A DNA stretch of 64,000 nucleotides, taken from NCBI RefSeq assembly GCF_900103195.1, contig NZ_FMWU01000012.1:62001-126000 (forward strand), read 5' to 3'. How positions within the stretch are numbered: position 1 is the first letter of the stretch; each line of letters starts with the position of its first letter. The notes under the pieces are model-generated. The model saw only the letters and a program-made list of their open reading frames with translations. It was not told the origin of the DNA and did no database searches. A program made the position numbers and the translations under genes. This document shows, one piece after another, positions 17,867-26,576 of this stretch. Source of the DNA: Methylobacterium sp. UNC378MF. Lineage in GTDB: Bacteria; Pseudomonadota; Alphaproteobacteria; Rhizobiales; Beijerinckiaceae.

Positions 17867-18763
17867 ATGGTCGAACCGATGAACTGGATCTCGGAGGTCG
17901 TGCGCCCCCGGATCAAGACCCTGTTCAAGCGCGAGACGCCCGAGAACCTCTGGGTCAAATGCCCGGACACGGGGCAGATGGTGTTCCACAAGGAGGTGGA
18001 GGCCAATCACTGGGTCATCCCCGGCTCCGAGCATCACCTGAAGATGGGCGCCCAGGCGCGCCTGAAGATGATGTTCGACGAGGGCACGTGGATCGATGTG
18101 GCCCTGCCCGAGGTCGTCCCCGACCCGCTGAAGTTTCGCGACGAGAAGCGCTACGTCGACCGGCTCAAGGAGGCGCGGGCCAAGACCGGCCTGCAGGACG
18201 CGTTCAAGATCGGCTTCGGCCGGGTCGGCGGCCTGCCGATGACGCTGGCCGCGCAGGAATTCGGCTTCATGGCCGGATCGCTCGGCATGGCGGCGGGCGA
18301 GGCCTTCGTGCGCGGCGCCGAGACGGCGCTGGAGAAGCGCACGCCCTACGTGCTGTTCGCGGCCTCCGGCGGCGCGCGGATGCAGGAGGGCATTCTCTCG
18401 CTGATGCAGATGCCGCGGACCACTGTGGCGGTGCGCCGGCTCAACGCGGCGCGGCTCCCCTACATCGTGGTGCTGACCAACCCCACCACGGGCGGCGTCA
18501 CGGCGTCCTACGCCATGCTGGGCGACGTGCACCTCGCCGAGCCGGGCGCCCTGATCTGCTTCGCGGGACCGCGGGTGATCGAGCAGACGATCCGGGAGAA
18601 GCTGCCGGACGGCTTCCAGCGGGCGGAATACCTGCGCGAGCACGGCATGGTCGATCAGGTGGTCCACCGGCACCAGCTCAAGGAGACGATCACGCGTCTC
18701 TGTAGCCTCCTGACCAACGTGTCCCAGGCCGGCGCTCCGGCCGCGGCCTCCGAGGCGGCCTGA
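17867..18763 (+). CDS. accD: Acetyl-CoA carboxylase carboxyltransferase subunit beta
   Basis: A 298-residue crotonase-fold subunit that, with AccA, transfers CO2 from carboxybiotin to acetyl-CoA for fatty-acid synthesis. Conserved parts include the [17 protein letters not shown] oxyanion region and [17 protein letters not shown]. The N-terminal zinc ribbon of E. coli AccD has four cysteines; here only one remains (WVKCPDTGQ) and the second pair is replaced by IPGSEHH, a change I recall as usual in Hyphomicrobiales. It lies between trpA and folC, the order common in the group. Confidence 0.97.
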   Translation: MVEPMNWISEVVRPRIKTLFKRETPENLWVKCPDTGQMVFHKEVEANHWVIPGSEHHLKMGAQARLKMMFDEGTWIDVALPEVVPDPLKFRDEKRYVDRLKEARAKTGLQDAFKIGFGRVGGLPMTLAAQEFGFMAGSLGMAAGEAFVRGAETALEKRTPYVLFAASGGARMQEGILSLMQMPRTTVAVRRLNAARLPYIVVLTNPTTGGVTASYAMLGDVHLAEPGALICFAGPRVIEQTIREKLPDGFQRAEYLREHGMVDQVVHRHQLKETITRLCSLLTNVSQAGAPAAASEAA

Positions 18764-18770
18764 ACCGGCG

Positions 18771-20096
18771 ATGGCCTCGTCCGACGCCCTGATGGCGCGC
18801 TTCCTGGCGCTCCACCCCCGCACCATCGACCTGTCGTTGGGCCGCATCGAGCGGCTGCTCGCGCGGCTGAACCATCCAGAGCGCCGCCTTCCGCCCGTGA
18901 TCCACGTGGCCGGCACCAACGGCAAGGGGTCGACCATCGCGTTCATGCGGTCGATCCTGGAGGCTGGGGGCCTGGCCGCCCACGTCTACACCTCGCCGCA
19001 CCTCGTCCGCTTCCACGAGCGGATCCGCATCGGCGGGATCGGCGGCGGGCATTTCGTGGACGAGGATCGCCTGGCCGACGCCTTTGCGCGCTGTGAGAGC
19101 GCCAATGGCGGCGAGCCGATCACCATGTTCGAGATCACGACGGCGGCGGCCTTCCTGCTCTTCTCGGAGAGCCCGGCCGACGTACTGCTCCTCGAGGTCG
19201 GTCTCGGCGGCCGGCTCGACGCCACCAACGTGATCGACCGGCCCGCCTGCGCGGTGGTGACGCCGATCGGCCGCGACCACGCCGAGTATCTCGGCGACAC
19301 GGTCGAATCGGTCGCGACCGAGAAGGCCGGGATCTTCAAGCGCGGCTGCCCGGCGGTGATCGCCGCGCAGGACTATGCCGAGGCCGATGCCGTCCTCTGC
19401 CGCCGTGCCGAGGCGATCGGCGCCGGGCCGCTGCTCGTGGGCAACCAGGACTTCTCCGTGCACGAGGAGCGCGGGCGCCTCGTCTATCAGGACGAGACCG
19501 ACCTGTTCGATCTGCCGCGGCCGCGCCTTGCCGGGCGCCATCAGCTGGTCAATGCCGGCACGGCGATCACCGCCCTGCGCGCCGCCGGATTCGGCGATAT
19601 CGGCACAGCGGCCCTGGAGCGTGGGCTGACCGAGGTCGAGTGGCCGGGGCGGCTGCAGCGACTTGGCCGCGGCCGTCTCGCCGCCCAGCTCGATCCCGGC
19701 ACCGAGCTCTGGCTCGACGGTGGCCACAACATCGATGGCGGCCGGATCCTCGCGGCCGCCATGGCGGATCTCGGCGAGAAGAGCGACGTGCCGCTCGTTC
19801 TCGTGGTGGGCCTGCTTGGCACCAAGGATGCCGACGGGTTCCTGCGCAATTTCGTCGGTCTGGCCCGGGCCCTCGTGGCTGTCCCGATCACCGGAACGAT
19901 GGCCGCGCGCCCGGCCGAGGAGGTCGCGCGGATCGGCGAGGATGTCGGCCTTTCAACCTACGCCGCGCCGAGCATCGAGGCGGCGCTCGCCCTGGTGCGC
20001 GACATCGCCTTCGAGCGGCCCCCGCGAATCCTGATCTGCGGATCCCTCTACTTGGCCGGCATGGTTCTCGCAGCCAACGACACGCCGCCGGTCTGA
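18771..20096 (+). CDS. folC: Bifunctional folylpolyglutamate / dihydrofolate synthase
   Basis: A 441-residue Mur-ligase-type enzyme that adds glutamate to (dihydro)folates. The P-loop is VAGTNGKGSTIAFM, followed by TSPHLVRFHERI, EVGLGGRLDATNV and the C-terminal domain with LWLDGGHNIDGG. The gene starts 7 bases after accD, so the two are probably co-transcribed with trpA. No frame problem seen. Confidence 0.96.
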   Translation: MASSDALMARFLALHPRTIDLSLGRIERLLARLNHPERRLPPVIHVAGTNGKGSTIAFMRSILEAGGLAAHVYTSPHLVRFHERIRIGGIGGGHFVDEDRLADAFARCESANGGEPITMFEITTAAAFLLFSESPADVLLLEVGLGGRLDATNVIDRPACAVVTPIGRDHAEYLGDTVESVATEKAGIFKRGCPAVIAAQDYAEADAVLCRRAEAIGAGPLLVGNQDFSVHEERGRLVYQDETDLFDLPRPRLAGRHQLVNAGTAITALRAAGFGDIGTAALERGLTEVEWPGRLQRLGRGRLAAQLDPGTELWLDGGHNIDGGRILAAAMADLGEKSDVPLVLVVGLLGTKDADGFLRNFVGLARALVAVPITGTMAARPAEEVARIGEDVGLSTYAAPSIEAALALVRDIAFERPPRILICGSLYLAGMVLAANDTPPV

Positions 20097-20277
20097 GTCG
20101 TATCCAGTCCGTCGGGGCCGACCGCGATCGGTGTACCGGCTGGCAAGAATACCGGACATCTTCGAAGTCCGGATTCTGCATTCGGATATCCGTCGATTCG
20201 CCGCAATCGCCCGGATGGAGACCGGCTTACGGCCACGCTTTCCTCCCGCTGTGGCAGCTAGGCTACATCCACGCGGG

Positions 20278-20309
20278 GCCCGATCGCATAATTTCTCCCT
20301 CGATCGGGC
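20278..20309 (+). promoter_or_regulatory. Inverted repeat (leader hairpin) before the porin-like gene
   Basis: A perfect 9-base repeat GCCCGATCG-N14-CGATCGGGC ends 20 bases before the ATG at 20330. In RNA it would give a stable stem just upstream of the ribosome-binding region (GGGGA at 20316-20320). Such leaders stabilise abundant outer-membrane protein mRNAs in other bacteria; alternatively it is an operator. The loop contains CATAAT, which could instead be a -10 box. Confidence 0.45.
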
Positions 20310-20329
20310 TTATGCTGGGGATCACAGTA

Positions 20330-21229
20330 ATGAAGAAGCTTCTCACGTCTCTTGCGGCTTTCACCGCGCTCACCGCCGCCGCTTCCGCCGCCGACCTGCC
20401 GCGCCGCGCTGCGCCGCCGCCGGTGTTCACCCCCGTCCCGGTGTTCACCTGGACCGGTGCCTACTTCGGTATCAACGCCGGCTACGCGTTCGACGCCAGC
20501 AGCAACTCCAACCGCGGCTTCGTGCAGACGCCCGGCAATCCGGTCGCTCTCGTGCCGGGCGGTCTCGTCCCCTACCAGGCCCTGGCCCCGTTCGGCTCGT
20601 CGCTGGCCTACAGCAACGACAGCCGCGAAGGCTTCTCGGGCGGTGGCCAGATCGGCTACAACTGGCAGCTGACCCCGGGCAACGGCGCCGTGATCGGCTT
20701 CGAGGCTGACGCTCAGTACCTCGACTTCGGCCGTCGCGCCCGCTTCGCCACCAACGCTGCGGCGATCAACCCGGGCTTCATCCCGGTCAACGGCACCCTC
20801 AACACCATCGACTTCTTCGGCACCGTCCGCGGCCGCCTCGGCTACGCCTTCGACCGCACCCTCGTGTACGCCACCGGCGGTTTCGCTTACGCCACCGGCA
20901 CGGATGACGGCGCCCGCGTCGGCCTGCAGAACTTCGCTGGCCGCCGGAACGACTTCAAGACCGGTTGGACGGTCGGCGGCGGTGTCGAATACGCTCTGCC
21001 CACCGACTCGTTCCTGAACTTCTTCCGCTCCTCGGCCGTGACGCTGAAGGTGGAAGGTCTGTACGTGAACCTCGACAACAACAACGGCCGCGCTCAGCTG
21101 CCGCTGGTCGGCGCCGCGATCTCGCCGGTCGGCCTCGTGCCGGTCTACTCGCTCACCAACGCGAGCCGGAACGAGAACGCCTTCGCCGTCGTCCGCGCCG
21201 GCCTGAACTACAAGTTCGGCTCGTACTAA
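20330..21229 (+). CDS. Outer-membrane beta-barrel protein (Omp25/31-like)
   Basis: A 299-residue precursor. The first 21 residues (MKKLLTSLAAFTALTAAASA) are a signal peptide cut before ADLPRR. The mature part begins with WTGAYFGINAGYAF, has alternating beta-strand pattern with GQIGYNWQ, FGTVRGRLGYAFDRTLVYATGGFAYA and GWTVGGGVEYAL, and ends in LNYKFGSY, a typical C-terminal barrel strand ending in an aromatic residue. It belongs to the small Hyphomicrobiales surface barrels related to Brucella Omp25/Omp31. It sits between folC and trxA, which are usually neighbours. Codon use is strongly C-ending, suggesting high expression. Confidence 0.88.
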   Translation: MKKLLTSLAAFTALTAAASAADLPRRAAPPPVFTPVPVFTWTGAYFGINAGYAFDASSNSNRGFVQTPGNPVALVPGGLVPYQALAPFGSSLAYSNDSREGFSGGGQIGYNWQLTPGNGAVIGFEADAQYLDFGRRARFATNAAAINPGFIPVNGTLNTIDFFGTVRGRLGYAFDRTLVYATGGFAYATGTDDGARVGLQNFAGRRNDFKTGWTVGGGVEYALPTDSFLNFFRSSAVTLKVEGLYVNLDNNNGRAQLPLVGAAISPVGLVPVYSLTNASRNENAFAVVRAGLNYKFGSY

Positions 21230-21238
21230 GACTGACTA

Positions 21239-21268
21239 CGGGATCCCGGGCCTCGCACCGGGATCCCG
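21239..21268. repeat. Duplicated palindrome downstream of porin-like gene
   Basis: The self-complementary decamer CGGGATCCCG occurs twice, separated by 10 bases, just after the porin-like stop, and is followed by an A-rich run. It can form one hairpin but lacks the T-tract of a plus-strand terminator. Confidence 0.45.
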
Positions 21269-21293
21269 AAAAAATAAATTGGGCTCGAAACCG

Positions 21294-21328
21294 AGAAAGC
21301 CCGGCCTTGCGGCCGGGCTTTCTTTTTG
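21294..21328. terminator. Rho-independent terminator shared by porin-like gene and trxA
   Basis: A 13-base stem AGAAAGCCCGGCC/GGCCGGGCTTTCT with a TTGC loop, followed on the plus strand by T residues. It lies between the convergent porin-like and trxA genes and, given the AAAG...CTTT base of the stem, should work in both directions. Confidence 0.8.
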
Positions 21329-21351
21329 TCTGCTGCAGGCTTGCGAGCCGC

Positions 21352-21675
21352 TCAGGCGGTCTGAGCGCCGATCCAGCGCGACAGGTCGCCCTTCGGGGCG
21401 GCGCCGACCTTCTGGTCCACGCGCTCGCCGTTCTTGAACAGGAGCAGCGTGGGGATCGAGCGGATGCCGTACTGGGCGGCGATCTGCGGGTTCTCGTCGA
21501 CGTTGACCTTGGCGATCTTCACCTTGCCCTGCATGTCGGTGGCGATCTCCTCGAGCGCCGGACCGATCTGACGGCACGGGCCGCACCATTCCGCCCAGAA
21601 ATCCACCACGACGGGCTCGGCGGACTTGAGAACGTCCTGCTCGAAGCTCGCGTCGGTTACTTTCACCGTCGCCAT
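21352..21675 (-). CDS. trxA: Thioredoxin
   Basis: A 107-residue thioredoxin with the active site WCGPC at 30-34 and the cis-proline in SIPTLLLF. It reduces protein disulfides using electrons from thioredoxin reductase. An open frame extends upstream, but the ATG at 21675 has GGTGAC correctly placed and gives the canonical N-terminus. It follows addA on the same strand after about 225 bases, as usual in this order of bacteria. Confidence 0.96.
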   Translation of the reverse strand: MATVKVTDASFEQDVLKSAEPVVVDFWAEWCGPCRQIGPALEEIATDMQGKVKIAKVNVDENPQIAAQYGIRSIPTLLLFKNGERVDQKVGAAPKGDLSRWIGAQTA

Positions 21676-21900
21676 AACGTCACCTTTCGGAAGCCGCCGT
21701 CCGTCGGACGGCGTCGAACGGGCAGGGGCCCGCGCGGTCCTGCCAGAATTGGCGACGGCCCGGCGCCCGGTCAAGAAGTCCCGGCCCTGGGCTTGGCCGC
21801 GGCCGCTCGGACAGATCGCCCTCGCGAGCACGCTGGCGCATCGTGATGTGCGGCGGCGCATGCGGGAAACGTCTCTGCACCGGGACAAGTCGGACCGCCG

Positions 21901-24900
21901 TCACGCCTCGATCCCGACCTGGTCCAGCGCCGCCGTGACATCATCGGAGTCGAGGGCGCGGATCACCGGACCGGACGTCCAGACCAGGATCGGCAGGATC
22001 GTTCGACCCGGATAGATCTGCGCGAGGAGGCGTGCGTAGAGGGCTATCTGGCCGGCCTCCGCCGCTGGCAGTGGCGCGCCCGGCTCGGGCGGGCGGCCGG
22101 TCTTGAAATCGGCTATGCGCACCGTGTCCGCCGTCACCGCCAAGCGGTCGACACGTCCCTGGACCACGCGTTCCGTGCCGGCCGCGCGAACCCGCCCCGA
22201 AAGCGCCACCTCCGCGCGGGCGTCCTGGGCGAAGAGTGGCGCCAGCGCCGGGTCGCCGATGATGCGAAGCACCGATCGGACGATCGCGCGCGGGGCCGCA
22301 GGCGGCAGGCCGGGTGCGCGAGCCCGCACGAAGGCGAGGCCGGCCGCCTCCCGTCGAGCGGGTTCGACCCGGGGCAGGTGCTGCAGCAAGGCGTGCGTGA
22401 GGATCCCACGGCGCCGGGCCTGTGCGTCCGCGAGGCGCGGTGGCGGTACGCGCGCACCGTCCGCCGCTTGAAGCGCGCCGGACGGGTTCAGTGTCTGGAC
22501 CTCCGGTTCAGACGGGATCGGGCTGCGCAGCCACTCCGGCTCCCGGTCGGGATACGGCGCGGGAGCGGAGCCCGCCGGCGCCGCTGCCGCAATCGGGGTC
22601 GCACCGTCCTGCCAGAGAAAAGCTGGCCCGTAGGGCAGGTCCAGCGCCCGACCTGCGCCGAGGGCCGCCTCAAGGCCGGCATGGATCATGCGGCACCACG
22701 CCGCCTCGCTCTCGCGCTCGTGGCCGCGGAACGGGGCCACGATCAGCCGGTCGGCCGCGCGTGTCATGGCGACGTAGAGCAGACGGTTGTGCTCCTGCCG
22801 AGCCTTGGCGAGCAGGGCCGCTCGCGCGGCATCGGTCGCCGCGCAATCCTGGGTCCGCCCGCCGGACCAGACCGGCGGCAGCGCGATCTCCGTCTCCGGC
22901 AGCGGCAACAGGGGGGGATCGTTGCGGCCGAGGGGCTCGCATCCGTCGAGGATCACCACGACCGGCGCCTCCAGCCCCTTCGCACCGTGGACCGTCATCA
23001 CCCGGACCTCGTCCCGGCCCGATTCGAGGTCGCGCTTGACCGTGTGCCCGGCCTCGGCGCCGACGTAGCGGGCGAGGAAGCCGCCGAGGGACGGGGCGTC
23101 CTCGCCGGTCTCTGCCTGGGCGGCGGCCGCGAGGAAGACGTCGATAGCATCCCCGGCCTCACCGCCGAGCCGGGCCACCAGCTTCGCCCGGCCGCCCTGC
23201 GGGCCGAGGAGCCGCGCGTAGAAGCCGAATGGGCCGTGGAGCCCCGCCAGGGCAATCCAGCCCGACAGGGCTTCCAGCCCGCGCCTTGCCGCCGCGTCGC
23301 CCGCGGCGGCAAGGCGGTGCAGGGCATCCTCAAGGGTCTCGGCGAGGTCGCGACGGGCGGCGATCCGCACGAGATCCTCGTCGGTGAGGCCGACCAGCGG
23401 TGTCTTGAGGGCGGTGGCGAGGGTCAGGTCGTCGGCCGGCAGGAGGCCCGCCCGCCCGGCGGCGACCAGATCGGCCACGGCGATATGCGCGGAGACCTCG
23501 AGCCGATCCTGTCCGGCGACCGGGACCCCCAGCCCCTTCAAGGCGCGGATCACCTCCTCGAAGGCGGGTCCACGCTTCCGGACCAGGATCAGGACGTCCC
23601 CGGGACGCCAGATCCGGCCGGTCGCGTCGCCCGTGGTGGTCCAGCTACGCACCGCCTGCGCCACCCGGCGGGCGGTGACGATCGCAGGGGCGCTGGTCTC
23701 CGGCGCGTCCACGGGTGCGGTCCAGGCATCCGGCTCCGCGGCCGGCTCCGGCTCGGCGATCGGCCACAGCTCCACCGCGCCGGGCGCGCCGGGCCGGGCG
23801 CTGGCATGGACGGTGGTGCGGACCGTGTCCTCGAAGGACAGGCCCTCGTTGTGCGCGTCGAGGGCGAAGACCGCATCGACCGCGCGCAGGACGAGGCTGG
23901 TCGAGCGGAACGACAGGGTGAGCGGCACGTCCTCGAAGGTCAGGCCGGCCGAGCGCGATTCCGCGATCCAGGACGCGCGGGTCAGGGCGAATTCCCGCGG
24001 CTCGGCCCCCTGGAAGCCGTAGATCGACTGTTTGGGGTCGCCCACCGCGAAGCGTGTGCGGCTGCCGGAGCGGGCGCCCTCACCGGCGGCGAATTCCTGC
24101 GTGATCGCCCGCAGGATCGCCCATTGCTCCGGGTTCGTGTCCTGCGCCTCGTCGACCAGGACGTGGTCGATGCCGCGGTCGAGCTTGTACAGGACCCAGC
24201 CGGCCCCGACGCGGCCGAGCAGGTCCAGCGCCTTGTGGATCAGGTCGTCGAAATCGAGGGCGCCGAGGCGCGCCTTCTGCGCTTCCACGCGGCGGTGGAT
24301 CTCGGCGGCGATCTGGAACAGCGCCTGCGTGCGGGCATGGGCCCGCGCGGCGCGCAGGCGGTCGAACAGCGGCTCCAGCCGGTCCCGCTCGGCGAGCAGT
24401 GCCGCCTTGGCACCGGCTGGCACGCTCTTGGTCCCGAGGCTGCTGTCGGCCTTCGGCTCGTCCTTCTGGGTGAAGAAGACCGCGCGGTAGAGGGCCAGCG
24501 CCTCGGCTCGGTCGGGAAGGTCTGCCGCGCGAACCCGCTCAGCCTCGGCGGCCTCCAGCGCATCGGCGAGCTTCTCGTCGTTGGCCTTGCCCGTGCGGAG
24601 CGCCGCGATCAGCGCGGCGCGCTCCTCCGGACGGCATCCGGGGCCGCCCTCGAGGATCGCGGCCTCGATCCGCTCGGCGGATTCCTCGGCCGCGAGACCC
24701 AGCGCCCCGTGCAGCCGTCCGAAGGCCCGCTCGAGGGCGGCGGCATCGCCGATGAAGCTCCGCGCACGCATGGCCGACCGGATCGCCGCCCGCAGGGTGT
24801 CGCCACTGGCTTCCGGCGTGACCCGCGAGAGAGCGGCGCTCAGGGGCGTGTCGCCGTTCGCCACGGCATCGGCCAGGACGTTCGCCATCTCGATGTCGAA

Positions 24901-25398
24901 CACTTCCCGGGCCTTGGTCTCGTCGAGCACCACGAAGCGGGCCGGGACGTTTGCTTCGAAGGGGAACATGTGGAGCAGCCGCTCGCACAGCGCGTGCAGC
25001 GTCTCGATCTTGAGGCCGCCCGGCGTCTCGACCGCCCGGGCGAAGAGGCGGCGGGCCAGGCGCAGGCGCTCGGGCCCGGCGCGCTCGCCGGTGAGGTCGA
25101 GGAGTTCGGCCGCGAGGGCCTCGTCATCCAGCGTCACCCACCGGCCTAGGAGCCGGAAGACGCGGATCGCCATGTTGGCCGCGGCGGCCTTGGTGAAGGT
25201 CAGGCAGAGGATCCGGCCCGGGGGGGCGCCGTCGAGGAGCAGCCGCACCACCCGGTCAGTGAGAACCTTGGTCTTGCCCGCGCCGGCATTGGCCGAGACC
25301 CAGGCAGAGGCGCGCGGGTCGGCCGCCCGCCGCTGGTTGGCGCGGGTGAGGTCATCGACGACGAAGGGGATGGGGGCGTGCGGGGTGGCGCTGCTCAA
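21901..25398 (-). CDS. addA: Double-strand break repair helicase-nuclease AddA
   Basis: A protein of about 1165 residues from a TTG start at 25398; the much longer open frame to 26049 runs antisense through a minC gene and is not family-like. UvrD-type helicase motifs: SANAGAGKT (35-43), TFTKAAAANMAIRV, VDEAQDTNP, GDPKQSIYGFQGAE, LSFRST, VMTVHGAKGLEAP and LLYVAMTRAADRLIV. The C-terminal RecB-like nuclease has VQGRVDRLAV and IADFKTG (the D-x-K catalytic part). AddA works with AddB in end resection for recombination. The usual addB gene is not upstream; a divergent minC gene lies there instead. Confidence 0.93.
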   Translation of the reverse strand: MSSATPHAPIPFVVDDLTRANQRRAADPRASAWVSANAGAGKTKVLTDRVVRLLLDGAPPGRILCLTFTKAAAANMAIRVFRLLGRWVTLDDEALAAELLDLTGERAGPERLRLARRLFARAVETPGGLKIETLHALCERLLHMFPFEANVPARFVVLDETKAREVFDIEMANVLADAVANGDTPLSAALSRVTPEASGDTLRAAIRSAMRARSFIGDAAALERAFGRLHGALGLAAEESAERIEAAILEGGPGCRPEERAALIAALRTGKANDEKLADALEAAEAERVRAADLPDRAEALALYRAVFFTQKDEPKADSSLGTKSVPAGAKAALLAERDRLEPLFDRLRAARAHARTQALFQIAAEIHRRVEAQKARLGALDFDDLIHKALDLLGRVGAGWVLYKLDRGIDHVLVDEAQDTNPEQWAILRAITQEFAAGEGARSGSRTRFAVGDPKQSIYGFQGAEPREFALTRASWIAESRSAGLTFEDVPLTLSFRSTSLVLRAVDAVFALDAHNEGLSFEDTVRTTVHASARPGAPGAVELWPIAEPEPAAEPDAWTAPVDAPETSAPAIVTARRVAQAVRSWTTTGDATGRIWRPGDVLILVRKRGPAFEEVIRALKGLGVPVAGQDRLEVSAHIAVADLVAAGRAGLLPADDLTLATALKTPLVGLTDEDLVRIAARRDLAETLEDALHRLAAAGDAAARRGLEALSGWIALAGLHGPFGFYARLLGPQGGRAKLVARLGGEAGDAIDVFLAAAAQAETGEDAPSLGGFLARYVGAEAGHTVKRDLESGRDEVRVMTVHGAKGLEAPVVVILDGCEPLGRNDPPLLPLPETEIALPPVWSGGRTQDCAATDAARAALLAKARQEHNRLLYVAMTRAADRLIVAPFRGHERESEAAWCRMIHAGLEAALGAGRALDLPYGPAFLWQDGATPIAAAAPAGSAPAPYPDREPEWLRSPIPSEPEVQTLNPSGALQAADGARVPPPRLADAQARRRGILTHALLQHLPRVEPARREAAGLAFVRARAPGLPPAAPRAIVRSVLRIIGDPALAPLFAQDARAEVALSGRVRAAGTERVVQGRVDRLAVTADTVRIADFKTGRPPEPGAPLPAAEAGQIALYARLLAQIYPGRTILPILVWTSGPVIRALDSDDVTAALDQVGIEA

Positions 25399-25513
25399 CG
25401 GTCCGGTCCGGCTCGGCTGCCGGCTCTCTCTACAACAGAAACGCGTCCGCGGACCCGCCAAGGCGTCACACCAGACGTTGCGGGATTGCCCCCGACGCGC
25501 CGCCGCCGCATGG

Positions 25514-26278
25514 ATGCGGACGATCCCTTCCGCGACACCGAACACGCCCGTGACCCAGCCGACATCCGAGCCGGCGCGCCCGCCGATCCGTTTCCGCGGC
25601 CGCTCCTTCATGGCCACCGTCCTGGCGCCGATACCACCGGTGGCCGATTGGTTCGGTGACCTCGATGCCCTGAACCGCCGCGCTCCGAACTTCTTCGCCG
25701 GCCGGCCCGTGATCCTCGACCTGTCCGGATTGCGGCTCACCCGCGAGGATCTCGACGGGTTGCTGGCCGAGCTGGCCGCCCGCCACATCGCAATCCTGGG
25801 GATCGAGGGCGCCGCACCGTCGCTCCTGGACTCCGGAACACCGCCGGCCCTGGCGGGCGGGCGGCCCGCGGGAGAGATCTCCACTCCTGACGAGTCGGCA
25901 CCGGACGCGTCCTCGGAGAGCGAGCCGCCGGCCAAGGAGACCGCCCGCTCGCTGATTCTCGACGCGCCCGTGCGCTCCGGCCAGACCGTGCTGCATCTCG
26001 AAGGCGACGTCACGGTGCTGGGCGCCGTAGCGTCGGGCGCCGAGGTCATCGCGGGGGGCTCGATCCACGTCTACGGCGCCCTGCGCGGCCGCGCGATCGC
26101 CGGCGCGGCCGGGAACCCGACGGCGCGGATCTGGTGCCGCCGGTTCGAGCCGGAGCTGGTGGCGATCGACGGCCTCTATCGTGCCGCCGACGACCTCGAT
26201 CCGGCCTTCCGGGGGCAGGCCGTGGAGGTGCGGCTGCTGGAGGACGCGATCAAGCTCAACCTGTTCGAGCGGGGTTGA
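25514..26278 (+). CDS. minC: Septum-site protein MinC, first paralogue
   Basis: A 254-residue MinC from the ATG at 25514. The N-terminal FtsZ-inhibiting domain starts PIRFRGRSFMATVLAP and has RPVILDLSGL; a Pro/Ser/Glu linker follows; the C-terminal beta-helix has APVRSGQTVLHLEGDVTVLG and GGSIHVYGALRGRAIAGA. RSGQ is the MinD-binding motif and is intact. A second minC lies 298 bases downstream, directly before minD. The C-terminal domains of the two are closely similar while N-terminal domains and linkers differ, so this looks like an old tandem duplication. MinC blocks FtsZ rings away from mid-cell. Confidence 0.9.
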   Translation: MRTIPSATPNTPVTQPTSEPARPPIRFRGRSFMATVLAPIPPVADWFGDLDALNRRAPNFFAGRPVILDLSGLRLTREDLDGLLAELAARHIAILGIEGAAPSLLDSGTPPALAGGRPAGEISTPDESAPDASSESEPPAKETARSLILDAPVRSGQTVLHLEGDVTVLGAVASGAEVIAGGSIHVYGALRGRAIAGAAGNPTARIWCRRFEPELVAIDGLYRAADDLDPAFRGQAVEVRLLEDAIKLNLFERG

Positions 26279-26334
26279 GACGCGTTCCGCCGACGGCGTT
26301 CGCGCAGCCGGTCCAAGACCAGGTCCGTCTTAGC

Positions 26335-26368
26335 GAGCGCAGCGTAGCAAACCAGCTGCGCCACGCTC
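26335..26368. repeat. Imperfect inverted repeat between the two minC genes
   Basis: GAGCGCAGCG...CCACGCTC can pair as an imperfect stem of about 12 bases around a short loop, 57 bases after the first minC stop. It could be an mRNA 3' end or a dispersed palindromic element. No T-tract follows. Confidence 0.35.
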
Positions 26369-26515
26369 GAAGATATCCCACCGGCCTTGGGCGCAACCCT
26401 GCGCGCTGGCACGACGTGCGCACCCCCCTTGCGACGGTCCTGATAGGGTCGTGAAAGCGTCCTCCGCTGCCCCGATACAAGGATCCCGGCAGAATTTGCC
26501 GACCGTATCAGAAAC

Positions 26516-26530
26516 TTAACCCTTCGGTAA
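26516..26530. promoter_or_regulatory. Near-match to a CtrA site upstream of minC-minD-minE
   Basis: TTAA-N7-GTAA differs by one base from the CtrA consensus TTAA-N7-TTAA. A second half-site pair GTAA-N6-TTAA lies at 26554-26567, and a GANTC methylation site (GACTC) at 26559-26563. All are within 65 bases of the ATG at 26577. With short degenerate motifs the match may be chance. Confidence 0.25.
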
Positions 26531-26576
26531 CCATACCCGCCGTCAATGGTCCGGTAAGGACTCTTAACGGGCGGAC

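Noticed and set aside
22378..25149. Long open frame on the plus strand across addA
   Set aside because: It is antisense to a well-supported helicase gene and its translation is Arg/Gly/Pro-rich without domains, as expected from GC-rich codons read in another frame.
25399..26049. N-terminal extension of AddA
   Set aside because: The extra residues are antisense to the first minC, are not helicase-like, and a TTG at 25398 gives the expected length.
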